Origin: Azovibrio restrictus
Lineage (GTDB): Bacteria > Bacteroidota > Bacteroidia > Chitinophagales > Chitinophagaceae
Direction: 5' to 3'
Assembly (NCBI GenBank): GCA_029255605.1
Contig: JANLJF010000066.1
Location: 1 to 44,603, forward strand
DNA length: 44,603 nt
The translations under genes were made by a program, and so were the position numbers. Below, piece after piece: positions 36,839 through 44,519 of the stretch (positions within the stretch are counted from its first letter, which is position 1; every line of letters begins with the position of its first letter). The notes below the pieces were generated by a model. The model ran no database searches and was not told the origin of the DNA. It saw only the letters and a list, made by a program, of their open reading frames with translations.

Positions 36839-37066
36839 ATGCCTTCACAACCTAAAAGCGTACTGGTTTTTAAAACCAACCTGAAAGAACAAAAAGACAT
36901 ACATGCGGTAAAAGATGTGCTGGATGCGCACAGGCATATCACCAGGTGGAGCGTAGATACAGGGGATGAAGATTGTGTGCTGCGCCTGGAAACAACTGCT
37001 AATTGCACAAATGACATTATACAATTAATAGAACAGAATGGCTACAAATGTGCCGAACTGGAATAA
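36839..37066 (+). CDS. Small HMA-fold-like protein without the metal-binding CxxC
   Basis: A 75-residue protein with a beta-alpha-beta-beta-alpha-beta pattern resembling heavy-metal-associated domains: SVLVFKTNLKEQKDIHAVKDVLDAH, ITRWSVDTGDEDCVLRLE, NDIIQLIEQNGYKCAELE. The metal-binding Cys-x-x-Cys that follows strand one in true HMA domains is absent; cysteines occur only at scattered positions. Similar short proteins are, to my recollection, common in Bacteroidetes, with unknown function. The MFS transporter gene starts 8 bases after its stop, so the two are almost certainly cotranscribed and TetR-controlled. Confidence 0.75.
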   Translation: MPSQPKSVLVFKTNLKEQKDIHAVKDVLDAHRHITRWSVDTGDEDCVLRLETTANCTNDIIQLIEQNGYKCAELE

Positions 37067-37074
37067 ATCACTTT

Positions 37075-38388
37075 ATGGAACAACAGAAACCAGCTATACC
37101 AACATTCAGTAATTACCAGAAATTCCTGGTAGCTATCCTCGCACTACTGCAGTTTACAGTGGTGCTCGATTTTATGGTCTTATCACCTCTTGGCGACATC
37201 CTGATGAAAACACTGGACATTACACCGTCCGGCTTCGGGCTGGTAGTGTCTGTCTATGCCTTCAGTGCCGGTATATCCGGCATCCTGGCGGCAGGCTTTG
37301 CCGATAAGTATGACCGGAAAAAACTATTGATGTTTTTCTACACCGGCTTTATAGCAGGTACGCTATTTTGTGCACTGGCGGCCAATTTCTGGATGCTACT
37401 GGCTGCACGCATTGTTACCGGCCTTTTTGGTGGTGTAATAGGCTCTATCTCCATGGCTATTATTACCGATATGTTTGAAGTGCATCAGCGTGGACGCGTG
37501 ATGGGGATGGTGCAAATGGCATTTGCCGCCAGCCAGGTACTGGGCATACCTATCGGTATCTGGTTTGCCAACCAATGGGGCTGGCACTCTTCCTTCCTGA
37601 TGATCGTAGCACTGGCTATAGGCATACTGGCAGCCGTATTTTTCAAAATGAAACCGGTAGATAAGCACCTGGCCTTGCAAACAGATAAAAACCCACTGCT
37701 GCACCTATGGCATACACTTTCTGATAGTCATTACCGCGTAGGTTTCACCGCCATTGCTTTGCTATCGGTAGGTGGTTTTATGATGATGCCTTTTGGTAGT
37801 GCTTACCTGGTGAATAACATTGGTATCTCTCAGCAGCAATTGCCATTAGTATTTATGTTCACAGGCATCTCTTCTATTGTCATTATGCCGCTGGTAGGTA
37901 AGCTTAGCGATAAGATGGATAAATTCATACTGTTTACAGCAGGTTCTTTACTGGCTATCACAATGGTTATTATTTATACCAATCTATCTGTTACACCATT
38001 ATGGGAGGTAGTAGTTATAAACATGATCATGTTCATGGGTATCATGAGCCGTATGATACCGGCCACTACCCTCAACACCAGCATACCTGAAATGAAAGAC
38101 CGTGGTGCTTATATGAGTATCACTTCATCGCTGCAACAGATAGCCGGTGGTTTTGCCGCGATACTGGCCGGTTTTATCATTACGCAGAAAACAAAAACAA
38201 GCCCGCTGGAGCATTATGATATTCTGGGTTATGTGGTATCGGGTGTTACGCTGCTATGTATCGCATTGGTATATCGTGTCAGCGTAATGGTGAAAAACAA
38301 AGCCGCCGCACGTGAAATAGAAAAGATAAATGCCGCCCTTGCACAGAAGCATGAAGAGCGACTGGCCGCACAGGTAATTGATAAATAA
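37075..38388 (+). CDS. MFS transporter (drug/H+ antiporter-like)
   Basis: A 437-residue inner-membrane protein with about 12 membrane segments. The motif A region between TM2 and TM3 reads AAGFADKYDRKKLL, close to the GxLaDrxGrrr pattern, and GFGLVVSVYAFSAGISGILAA and RIVTGLFGGVIGSISMAII are typical of sugar- or drug-efflux MFS proteins. The repeat half motif GKLSDKMDKFILF lies after TM7-8. ATG 37075 fits the family; the frame is open nine codons further. Probably exports the ligand sensed by the adjacent TetR protein. It ends at a strong two-way terminator. Confidence 0.92.
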   Translation: MEQQKPAIPTFSNYQKFLVAILALLQFTVVLDFMVLSPLGDILMKTLDITPSGFGLVVSVYAFSAGISGILAAGFADKYDRKKLLMFFYTGFIAGTLFCALAANFWMLLAARIVTGLFGGVIGSISMAIITDMFEVHQRGRVMGMVQMAFAASQVLGIPIGIWFANQWGWHSSFLMIVALAIGILAAVFFKMKPVDKHLALQTDKNPLLHLWHTLSDSHYRVGFTAIALLSVGGFMMMPFGSAYLVNNIGISQQQLPLVFMFTGISSIVIMPLVGKLSDKMDKFILFTAGSLLAITMVIIYTNLSVTPLWEVVVINMIMFMGIMSRMIPATTLNTSIPEMKDRGAYMSITSSLQQIAGGFAAILAGFIITQKTKTSPLEHYDILGYVVSGVTLLCIALVYRVSVMVKNKAAAREIEKINAALAQKHEERLAAQVIDK

Positions 38389-38420
38389 AAAAATCCCCGC
38401 AGCACACGCGGGGATTTTTT
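38388..38420. terminator. Bidirectional terminator
   Basis: AAAAAATCCCCGC / GCGGGGATTTTTT is a perfect 13-bp stem with a 7-base loop. It serves the convergent MFS (+) and AHSA1 (-) genes. Confidence 0.93.
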
Positions 38421-38442
38421 CTATTTATGGTTACGGCAACCA

Positions 38443-38943
38443 TTAAGCACGTGAAGCGAAGTATTCGTCCAGGTTGCCGAGTGCCATAGTGAAGCCTTCT
38501 TCGAAACCCATAGTCATGATAGTTTCAAAATCAGCTTCATTTGCAAAGTGTATCTCTATAATTACTTTAGTCTTATCGTCACCATCTGCATGAAAACTGT
38601 TGTGCCAGTTCATGCTGGGTAGCTCATTGGTAGGGTTGCCATGCTCATCGCAAAAAGCATCTGTAGCATTATAGCTTTTTTGCGGGTTGATAGCCGAGTA
38701 GCTGATCTTTGCATATTGTTTGGTACCATCCGGCCCTACCATTGCGTATAGCCAGTAGCCACCATTACGAAAATCCATTTCCTGGGTTTCTGCTTTCCAT
38801 GGTTTAGGCGCCCACCATAAGTCCAGCAGTTCGCTTTGTGTCCAGGCAGCCCATACATCTGCCACATTCGCATCAAAATACCGGGTTACCGTTACCTTTT
38901 TGTTAGGCAGGTCTTTTACCATTTCCATTTTGTTATTTGTCAT
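38443..38943 (-). CDS. AHSA1/SRPBCC-domain protein
   Basis: A 166-residue START-like protein: [34 protein letters not shown] at the N-terminus, [19 protein letters not shown], and the C-terminal helix [16 protein letters not shown]. Members bind hydrophobic ligands in a deep pocket and are very often encoded behind an ArsR regulator, as here. The gene begins 11 bases inside the end of the regulator gene, so translation is coupled. The ligand is unknown. Confidence 0.9.
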   Translation of the reverse strand: MTNNKMEMVKDLPNKKVTVTRYFDANVADVWAAWTQSELLDLWWAPKPWKAETQEMDFRNGGYWLYAMVGPDGTKQYAKISYSAINPQKSYNATDAFCDEHGNPTNELPSMNWHNSFHADGDDKTKVIIEIHFANEADFETIMTMGFEEGFTMALGNLDEYFASRA

Positions 38944-39259
38944 GACGTTTAGATTTTATGTTAGCCAATACTTTATCTAGGTTATCAAATTTGCTTTCCC
39001 ATATATTGCGGAATTGTTCCAGCCACTTATCTATCTCTTTCATCTTCTTAATATTCAGATGGTAATAAATTTCACGTCCATTTTGTTCCTGTTTCAATAG
39101 TTCGCATTCGGACAGTATTTGTATATGTTTGGATACTGCCTGCCTGCTGCTGTCAAAATGTTCAGCTATTGCATTGGGGGTCATAGCTTGTAAGGCTATC
39201 AGGGCCAGTATAGCGCGCCTCGTAGGGTCTGCTATGGCCTGAAATACATCTCGTCTCAT
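38933..39259 (-). CDS. ArsR/SmtB-family transcriptional regulator
   Basis: A 108-residue winged-helix repressor: [74 protein letters not shown]. It lacks the Cys ligands of metal-sensing ArsR proteins (no CVC motif), so a non-metal signal is likely. ATG 39259 gives the normal start; the upstream extension to 39316 runs through the promoter and operators. Two related palindromes in the promoter suggest autorepression. First gene of an operon with the AHSA1 gene. Confidence 0.9.
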   Translation of the reverse strand: MRRDVFQAIADPTRRAILALIALQAMTPNAIAEHFDSSRQAVSKHIQILSECELLKQEQNGREIYYHLNIKKMKEIDKWLEQFRNIWESKFDNLDKVLANIKSKRHDK

Positions 39260-39270
39260 TGATATTATTG

Positions 39271-39286
39271 GCAACTGTTCAGTTGC
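39271..39286. promoter_or_regulatory. ArsR operator O1 (perfect palindrome)
   Basis: GCAACTG-TT-CAGTTGC is a perfect palindrome with 7-bp arms, located between the -7 element and the ArsR ATG, where a bound repressor would block transcription. A related copy lies 26 bases further upstream (39297-39312). Confidence 0.75.
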
Positions 39287-39293
39287 AAATATA
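39286..39293 (-). promoter_or_regulatory. Putative -7 promoter element of the arsR-AHSA1 operon
   Basis: TATATTTG on the minus strand matches TAnnTTTG and touches O1, 27 bases before the ATG at 39259. The start of transcription would fall inside O1. Confidence 0.65.
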
Positions 39294-39296
39294 AAT

Positions 39297-39312
39297 GCAA
39301 TTATTCGGTTGC
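39297..39312. promoter_or_regulatory. ArsR operator O2 (near copy of O1)
   Basis: GCAATTATTCGGTTGC matches O1 at 13 of 16 positions. It sits just upstream of the -7 element, so the two copies bracket the promoter core. Confidence 0.65.
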
Positions 39313-39416
39313 GCAAAATTTATTTTTTGGATAGCGCATATGATGTACATATAAATTGTCGTAAAACACCCCTGTAATTAGTCGGTCAACACCCCTTCTG
39401 GATTGTGCAGAGAAAT

Positions 39417-39424
39417 TAATTTTG
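39417..39424 (+). promoter_or_regulatory. Putative -7 promoter element of the alpha/beta hydrolase gene
   Basis: TAATTTTG matches TAnnTTTG, 14 bases before the ATG at 39439. It is divergent from the arsR promoter about 120 bases away. Confidence 0.55.
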
Positions 39425-39438
39425 TTGCAAACACAACT

Positions 39439-40266
39439 ATGAGATACTTATTACCGATATTGATCATCACATTCTTATTTATGACAACCGCACAAGCTAC
39501 AGGAAGCTACGCTACCGTAAACAGCATGAAGATGTATTATGAGGAATATGGCAAAGGTACCCCGCTGGTATTGATACACGGTGGTGGTTCTACAATAGGC
39601 ACAAACTGGGGACGTGTTATAAACGATTTTGCAAAGAGCCACCGGGTGATAGCCGTAGAGCTACAGGCGCATGGACATACTGAAGATAGAGGTACGCCCA
39701 CCAGTTTCGAACAGGATGCAGATGATGTAGCTGCGCTGTTAAAACATTTGAAGATAGACAAAGCCGATGTATTTGGTTTCAGCAATGGTGCATCTACTAC
39801 ATTACAACTGGCTATCCGTCATCCGCAATTGGTAAATAAAATAATTGTTGCATCTACCTTTTACAAGAAAACAGGTGCACAACCCTGGTTTTGGGGTATG
39901 ATGGAAAAGGCAACTTTTGAAAGTGTACCGCAGCCATATATAGATGCATTTAAATCCATCAACCCCAGTGCAGATGCATTATACACGATGTATAAACGTG
40001 ATACAGATAGGATGCTGAGCTTTAAAGACATCAGTGATGCTGATATGAAGCGTATACAAGCGCATGCATTGGTAATATCAGGGGATAACGACGTGGCAAC
40101 TGTTGAACATACAGTTGAAATGTATCGTGTATTACCACATGCACAGCTTGCTATATTTCCCGGTGGCCACGGCGATTACATAGGCGAGCTGTTTACTCTA
40201 AAACCTGATGCGCCAAAGCATTATCCTGCAGTAGATATTATTGAAGCTTTTTTAAAGAGTAAATAA
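39439..40266 (+). CDS. Secreted or periplasmic alpha/beta hydrolase
   Basis: A 275-residue hydrolase with a signal peptide (LLPILIITFLFMTTAQA). The catalytic triad is visible: oxyanion strand LVLIHGGGSTIGTNW, nucleophile Ser in VFGFSNGASTTLQL, Asp in ALVISGDNDVATVEH, and His in FPGGHGDYIGEL. The family resembles BioH/haloperoxidase-like esterases; substrate unknown. ATG 39439 is chosen because the signal peptide starts there. A GlxA-type regulator gene follows after 56 bases and could be part of the same response unit. Confidence 0.87.
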   Translation: MRYLLPILIITFLFMTTAQATGSYATVNSMKMYYEEYGKGTPLVLIHGGGSTIGTNWGRVINDFAKSHRVIAVELQAHGHTEDRGTPTSFEQDADDVAALLKHLKIDKADVFGFSNGASTTLQLAIRHPQLVNKIIVASTFYKKTGAQPWFWGMMEKATFESVPQPYIDAFKSINPSADALYTMYKRDTDRMLSFKDISDADMKRIQAHALVISGDNDVATVEHTVEMYRVLPHAQLAIFPGGHGDYIGELFTLKPDAPKHYPAVDIIEAFLKSK

Positions 40267-40322
40267 ACTATGTAGCAACATTGATTGAGATATGGTAATG
40301 GCAGTTTTTGTAATTTGTCGCC

Positions 40323-41300
40323 ATGAAGCATATTTCCATTATGGTGCCTATGGGAGCCGCACTTTCGGGCATAGAAGTGTCGCGACATATTCTTACCGAA
40401 GTAAACGATTACATGGAAAGTATGGGCAAGCGTCACTTGTTTCATATTCAACTGGTAGGCGCTACAGATACCATAAAGCTGAATGGTAATTTGTTTACGA
40501 TTCAACCCGATGCTACTATACATACACTCAAGGAAACAGACCTCATCATTATACCTGCTATACATGTGAGTCTTGAAAAAAATGTGGCAGCTAATGCAGC
40601 ATTGATATCTTGGATAACAGACCAGTATTATAAAGGTGCAGAGATAGCCAGCCTGTGCGTAGGTGCTTTTCTATTGGCAAAAACAGGGTTGCTGGATGGC
40701 CGCAAATGTACTACCCATTGGAAGGCTGCCGATATATTCAAAGATATGTATCCCGGTGTAGAACTGGTGAAAGACAGGATCATTACAGACGAACAAGGCA
40801 TATACTCTAGCGGTGGGGGCATGTCGCTGCTAAACCTGCTGCTCTATATTATAGAGAAATATGCAGGACGGGAAACAGCTATTTATTGTGCTAAATTCTT
40901 CCAGGTAGATATAGATCGTACCGCTCAACTACCATTCATCATCTTCCAGGGACAGAAAAACCATGGCGATGAACACGTACGTAAAGCACAGGAGTATATA
41001 GAAATGAATTATCAGCAAAAGATGACTGCAGACCAGATAGCCAGTACGGTATCTATAGGTAAACGTAGCCTGGAACGCAGGTTTAAAAAAGCTACTGACA
41101 ATACATTGAAAGAATACATCCAACGTGTAAAGATAGAAGCTGCGAAAAAACAATTGGAAACTGGCAATAAGAAGATAAACGATGTGATGTATGATGTGGG
41201 TTATGCGGACAATAAAACCTTTCGTAACTCATTTAAGACAGTAACAGGGTTATTACCCAATGAGTATCGTAATAAGTATAACAAGCATGTAATAGCATAA
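40323..41300 (+). CDS. GlxA-type AraC-family regulator with DJ-1/PfpI domain
   Basis: A 325-residue regulator. The N-terminal DJ-1/PfpI-like domain (about 1-190; ISIMVPMGAALSGIEVSRHIL, with the elbow Cys in IASLCVGAFLLAKTGLLDG) is followed by a C-terminal AraC domain with two helix-turn-helix units (about 220-318; MTADQIASTVSIGKRSLERRFKKATD, then INDVMYDVGYADNKTFRNSFKTVTG). The first half senses a small molecule or serves a structural role; the DJ-1 Cys/His pair may be non-catalytic. It ends at a strong terminator. It probably controls the hydrolase gene or genes elsewhere; no operator is evident. Confidence 0.92.
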   Translation: MKHISIMVPMGAALSGIEVSRHILTEVNDYMESMGKRHLFHIQLVGATDTIKLNGNLFTIQPDATIHTLKETDLIIIPAIHVSLEKNVAANAALISWITDQYYKGAEIASLCVGAFLLAKTGLLDGRKCTTHWKAADIFKDMYPGVELVKDRIITDEQGIYSSGGGMSLLNLLLYIIEKYAGRETAIYCAKFFQVDIDRTAQLPFIIFQGQKNHGDEHVRKAQEYIEMNYQQKMTADQIASTVSIGKRSLERRFKKATDNTLKEYIQRVKIEAAKKQLETGNKKINDVMYDVGYADNKTFRNSFKTVTGLLPNEYRNKYNKHVIA

Positions 41301-41334
41301 ATAATAAAGCCCGGGAATCACCGGGCTTTATTAT
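41301..41334. terminator. Bidirectional terminator
   Basis: ATAATAAAGCCCGG / CCGGGCTTTATTAT is a perfect 14-bp stem with a GAATCA loop, placed between the convergent AraC-type (+) and FabF-type (-) genes. Confidence 0.93.
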
Positions 41335-41351
41335 TGTAGTATGTTCAGTTA

Positions 41352-42596
41352 TTAACCTTCAAACTTTTTGAAGATGGCCGTAGCAATATGGCCGCCAAAG
41401 CCAAAGGTATTGCTCATAGCATATTTCACATCTGCTTTTACAGCTTTGCCTGTCACCAGGTTGAATTTACCTGCATATTCAGGTTCTACGTTTTCTGTAT
41501 TGATAGTAGGTGGTATTTGCCCTTCTGTAATAGCAGTGATACAGGCGATGGCTTCTACCGCACCCGCAGCGCCTAGCAAGTGGCCGGTCATCGATTTGGT
41601 AGCACTGATATATACTTTAGGATTTTCGCCAAACACACGTTCTACTGCTTTCAGTTCGCTGATATCGCCCATGGGGGTAGATGTAGCATGCGGGTTCATA
41701 TAGTCAATATCATCAGCTGTGATGCCTGCATCTTCCAGCGCTGCCAGCATACCCAAGTAGGCACCTTCGCCTTCAGGGTGCGTGCCTGTAAGGTGATACG
41801 CATCGGCCGCCATACCGCCGCCTACTACTTCGGCTATGATGGGTGCATTACGCGCTATGGCATGCTCGTAGCTTTCCAGTACCAGTGCGCCGGCACCTTC
41901 GCCCATCACAAAGCCATCGCGAGCCACATCAAACGGGCGCGATGCTTTTTCAGGTGCTTCATTATGTGTAGACAGTGCTTTGGCAGAACTAAATCCACCC
42001 ACAGCGCTGCGTGTAATAGCCGCTTCCGAACCACCCGTGATGATCATATCGGCCTTGCCCCAGCGTATGTAGTTGAAGGCATCTATCAGTGCAGTATTAG
42101 AAGTAGCACAGGCAGAAACGGTAGTAAAGTTGACACCACGCAAGCCGTACTTAATAGAGATAACACCCGATGCAATATCCACTATCATCTTAGGGATGAA
42201 GAATGGGTTGAAGCGCGGTGTGCCATCACCATTGGCAAATTCCATTACTTGTTCTTCAAAGGTGGTGATGCCACCATTGCCCGAACCCCATATCACGCCT
42301 ATGCGGTTGCGGTTCAGTTGCTCAAAGTCTATTTGTGCATGTTCTACTGCTTCTTTTACAGCTATCAGTGCATACTGCGTATACAGGTCATATTTACGTG
42401 CTTCCGATTTTTCTATATGGTCCAGCGGGTTGAAGTCTTTCAGTTCGCAGGCAAATTTTGTCTTGAACTTCGAAGCATCAAACCTGGTTATCATGGCCGA
42501 ACCACTTACGCCTTTCAGCAGGTTGGCCTGGAATTCCTTCGTCGTGTTGCCAATGGGGGTCAATGAACCTAACCCGGTTACCACCACTCTTTTCAT
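41352..42596 (-). CDS. fabF: Beta-ketoacyl-ACP synthase II (FabF family)
   Basis: A 414-residue condensing enzyme that elongates acyl-ACP with malonyl-ACP. Catalytic Cys163 is in VSACATSNTAL; the two His are in NPHATSTPMGD (usual form NxHGTSTPxGD) and TGHLLGAAGAVEA; the N-terminus is RVVVTGLGSLTPIG. The Gly-to-Ala change beside the first His is tolerable but unusual. No acpP or rnc gene is adjacent, unlike the housekeeping fabF cluster of many Bacteroidetes, so this could be a second FabF. The frame is open to 42638, but the promoter element at 42624-42631 fixes ATG 42596. Confidence 0.93.
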   Translation of the reverse strand: MKRVVVTGLGSLTPIGNTTKEFQANLLKGVSGSAMITRFDASKFKTKFACELKDFNPLDHIEKSEARKYDLYTQYALIAVKEAVEHAQIDFEQLNRNRIGVIWGSGNGGITTFEEQVMEFANGDGTPRFNPFFIPKMIVDIASGVISIKYGLRGVNFTTVSACATSNTALIDAFNYIRWGKADMIITGGSEAAITRSAVGGFSSAKALSTHNEAPEKASRPFDVARDGFVMGEGAGALVLESYEHAIARNAPIIAEVVGGGMAADAYHLTGTHPEGEGAYLGMLAALEDAGITADDIDYMNPHATSTPMGDISELKAVERVFGENPKVYISATKSMTGHLLGAAGAVEAIACITAITEGQIPPTINTENVEPEYAGKFNLVTGKAVKADVKYAMSNTFGFGGHIATAIFKKFEG

Positions 42597-42623
42597 AAGT
42601 CTGTTTTTCTTTTGAAATGGCAA

Positions 42624-42631
42624 CAAAGGTA
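42624..42631 (-). promoter_or_regulatory. Putative -7 promoter element of fabF
   Basis: TACCTTTG on the minus strand matches TAnnTTTG, 27 bases before ATG 42596. It places the transcript start downstream of the alternative start at 42638. Confidence 0.6.
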
Positions 42632-42729
42632 CATCCATTATTTTAAATAATACCGATTGGTATATTTAAGAATACAATATGATAAATAACCTGAATTACA
42701 CCATATTTGTAATGCTAACTACCTGTAAT

Positions 42730-43149
42730 ATGTGGATATGCCCCGGTTGCAAACAGAAATTTGTACGTGATAACCAATCACATTCCTGCAACGAGAAAAC
42801 CTTGTCCGATTTTCTGAACGGAAAATCGGAACATACACGCATGCTGTTCGATTATTTTATTACCGAGTTTCGCAGCATGGGCGATTTCGACCTGCATCCG
42901 GCTAAAACCATGATCTCATTCGCTGCAGGCATCCGCTTTGGCCGCATACACCAGTTGGGCAAGAATTTTATAGATGTATGCTTTTACTTTGATAAAGCGT
43001 ATGAAGACAACCTATGTTTCCACAAAATAGCGCAGGTGCCGGGCGAACAGCAATTCAATCATTACTTCCGTATGTATCAACCCGAAGACCTGAATGAAGA
43101 AGTACGCAGCTATATGCAACTGGCATTGAAGAATGCCCGCAAGCATTAA
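42730..43149 (+). CDS. DUF5655-like protein with N-terminal zinc-ribbon-like segment
   Basis: About 139 residues. It begins MWICPGCKQKFVRDNQSHSC, a C-x2-C-x11-H-x-C arrangement that could bind zinc, followed by a DUF5655-like domain (about 30-139; ARMLFDYFITE-type region here TRMLFDYFITEFRSMG, then KTMISFAAGIRFGRIHQLGKNFIDVCFYFD). I recall such proteins as widespread but unstudied. ATG 42730 is preferred because a near-consensus -7 element (CATATTTG, one mismatch) lies about 22 bases before it; the frame is open to 42679. It converges on the PLP decarboxylase gene with a gap of 3 bases. Confidence 0.72.
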   Translation: MWICPGCKQKFVRDNQSHSCNEKTLSDFLNGKSEHTRMLFDYFITEFRSMGDFDLHPAKTMISFAAGIRFGRIHQLGKNFIDVCFYFDKAYEDNLCFHKIAQVPGEQQFNHYFRMYQPEDLNEEVRSYMQLALKNARKH

Positions 43150-43152
43150 CCA

Positions 43153-44373
43153 TTATAGCTGCTGCACAAATTGTTCCAGCGCATCCAGTTCCACGTGGTC
43201 CATCACTACTATTTTATACCACGCTGGTGCGCCGGCATGGGTATCCGGTACCAGGCCGTATTTTATAGCCACATCGTGCGATATATGTTTCGCGCGTATG
43301 GTTACGATATTCATATCGGGGTGGCGATAGTATTGTACCTTTCGTTTGTCCAGTTGTTCGCAAAGCCATTCGGTACGGTATAGCAGCTTGTTTATTTTTT
43401 CCAGCCACCCATATGGCCCGTAGGTAAAGAGTATCATCCATATAGCAATGGCATTGGTGCCGGAACGGCTGCCACTTAGGGTAATATCCATGCCATTCAC
43501 ATATTGCGCTTCTTTGGTAAATACATACTGCATCAATCCCTTGCGCACTATGAAGATGCCCGTTCCATAAGGGGCCTGCAGCATTTTATGCGCATCCAGT
43601 GTAATGGAAGATACATGCGGATTGCTGAATAAAGAGTTATTGCCGGGCTGGCTGATAGGGTAGATAAACCCACCAAATGCGCCATCCACATGTATGCGGA
43701 AGTGCACATCATAAGCTGATAAATGTTTGGCATATTCATCAGGATCGTCTACACTGCCAAACATGGTAGTGGCCATGTTGGATATAACGATGAAGTATTT
43801 GATACCATCTGATATGGCTTGTTGTATCGTATACTGCAGTGCGTCTTTAATGATTGTGCGTCTATCATAATCCACCGCTACCCTGTACGATGCCAGGTTA
43901 AGCAGGTTCGCCGCTTTGTCTACAGAATAATGGGTATCGGCAGAACTCAGCAGTGCTATTTCGTGATGCGCCGCGCCATGTGTCTGCATAAACAGGTTGC
44001 GGTATATCCATGCTGCCTGTATATTGGCCTCTGTACCTCCGGCGGCCACATAGCCATCGCAGCTGTTTTCAGCAGCTTTCAATACATCCACAGCCAGCAG
44101 CTCTATCACCTCTTGCTCCAGTTGCTGCGTACCTTTAAAAAATGACTCTGATTCCCCCAGGGTATGGCAGCCTATATGATTGGGATTCTGCACATACGCT
44201 CTTAGCAGCGGGGTGTCTTTCAGAAAAGAAGCATGCTCGTAAAACACATGCTGGTCCAGCTTGGATACCGGTATGCCCAGCGATATATTGTTCTGGTAAT
44301 CTACATTATGACTCAGTGCCCGTGTGATGATCTCATCCTGCTCGCGCGGGGTATACTTTTTCCAATATTTCAT
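43153..44373 (-). CDS. Group II PLP-dependent decarboxylase-like enzyme
   Basis: A 406-residue fold-type I enzyme. PLP contacts are His148 in SADTHYSVDKAA, Asp230 in HVDGAFGGFIYP and the Schiff-base Lys263 in TLDAHKMLQAPYGTG. The YVAAGGTEANIQAAW segment binds the phosphate, as in glutamate, tyrosine and aspartate decarboxylases. It is shorter than glutamate decarboxylase and nearer the archaeal MfnA or histidine decarboxylase size class, so the amine product cannot be assigned. No transporter gene for an amino acid/amine exchange lies beside it. Confidence 0.87.
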   Translation of the reverse strand: MKYWKKYTPREQDEIITRALSHNVDYQNNISLGIPVSKLDQHVFYEHASFLKDTPLLRAYVQNPNHIGCHTLGESESFFKGTQQLEQEVIELLAVDVLKAAENSCDGYVAAGGTEANIQAAWIYRNLFMQTHGAAHHEIALLSSADTHYSVDKAANLLNLASYRVAVDYDRRTIIKDALQYTIQQAISDGIKYFIVISNMATTMFGSVDDPDEYAKHLSAYDVHFRIHVDGAFGGFIYPISQPGNNSLFSNPHVSSITLDAHKMLQAPYGTGIFIVRKGLMQYVFTKEAQYVNGMDITLSGSRSGTNAIAIWMILFTYGPYGWLEKINKLLYRTEWLCEQLDKRKVQYYRHPDMNIVTIRAKHISHDVAIKYGLVPDTHAGAPAWYKIVVMDHVELDALEQFVQQL

Positions 44374-44519
44374 TGTCGTAAAGTTCTATCGCTATTTATT
44401 ATTGCTTCATGATAACAGTCAGTTTGAAAGCTGATGTACCATAGTTATTTATTTTAAATGGATAATTATTTATTGTTTATCAATAAATTTTAATAGCTTT
44501 ACTATAATTAATCTTTGCT

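Noticed and set aside
41580-42566. A 328-codon + strand frame opposite fabF
   Set aside because: The fabF reading on the minus strand has all catalytic motifs; the opposite frame has no recognisable domain and no proper start context.
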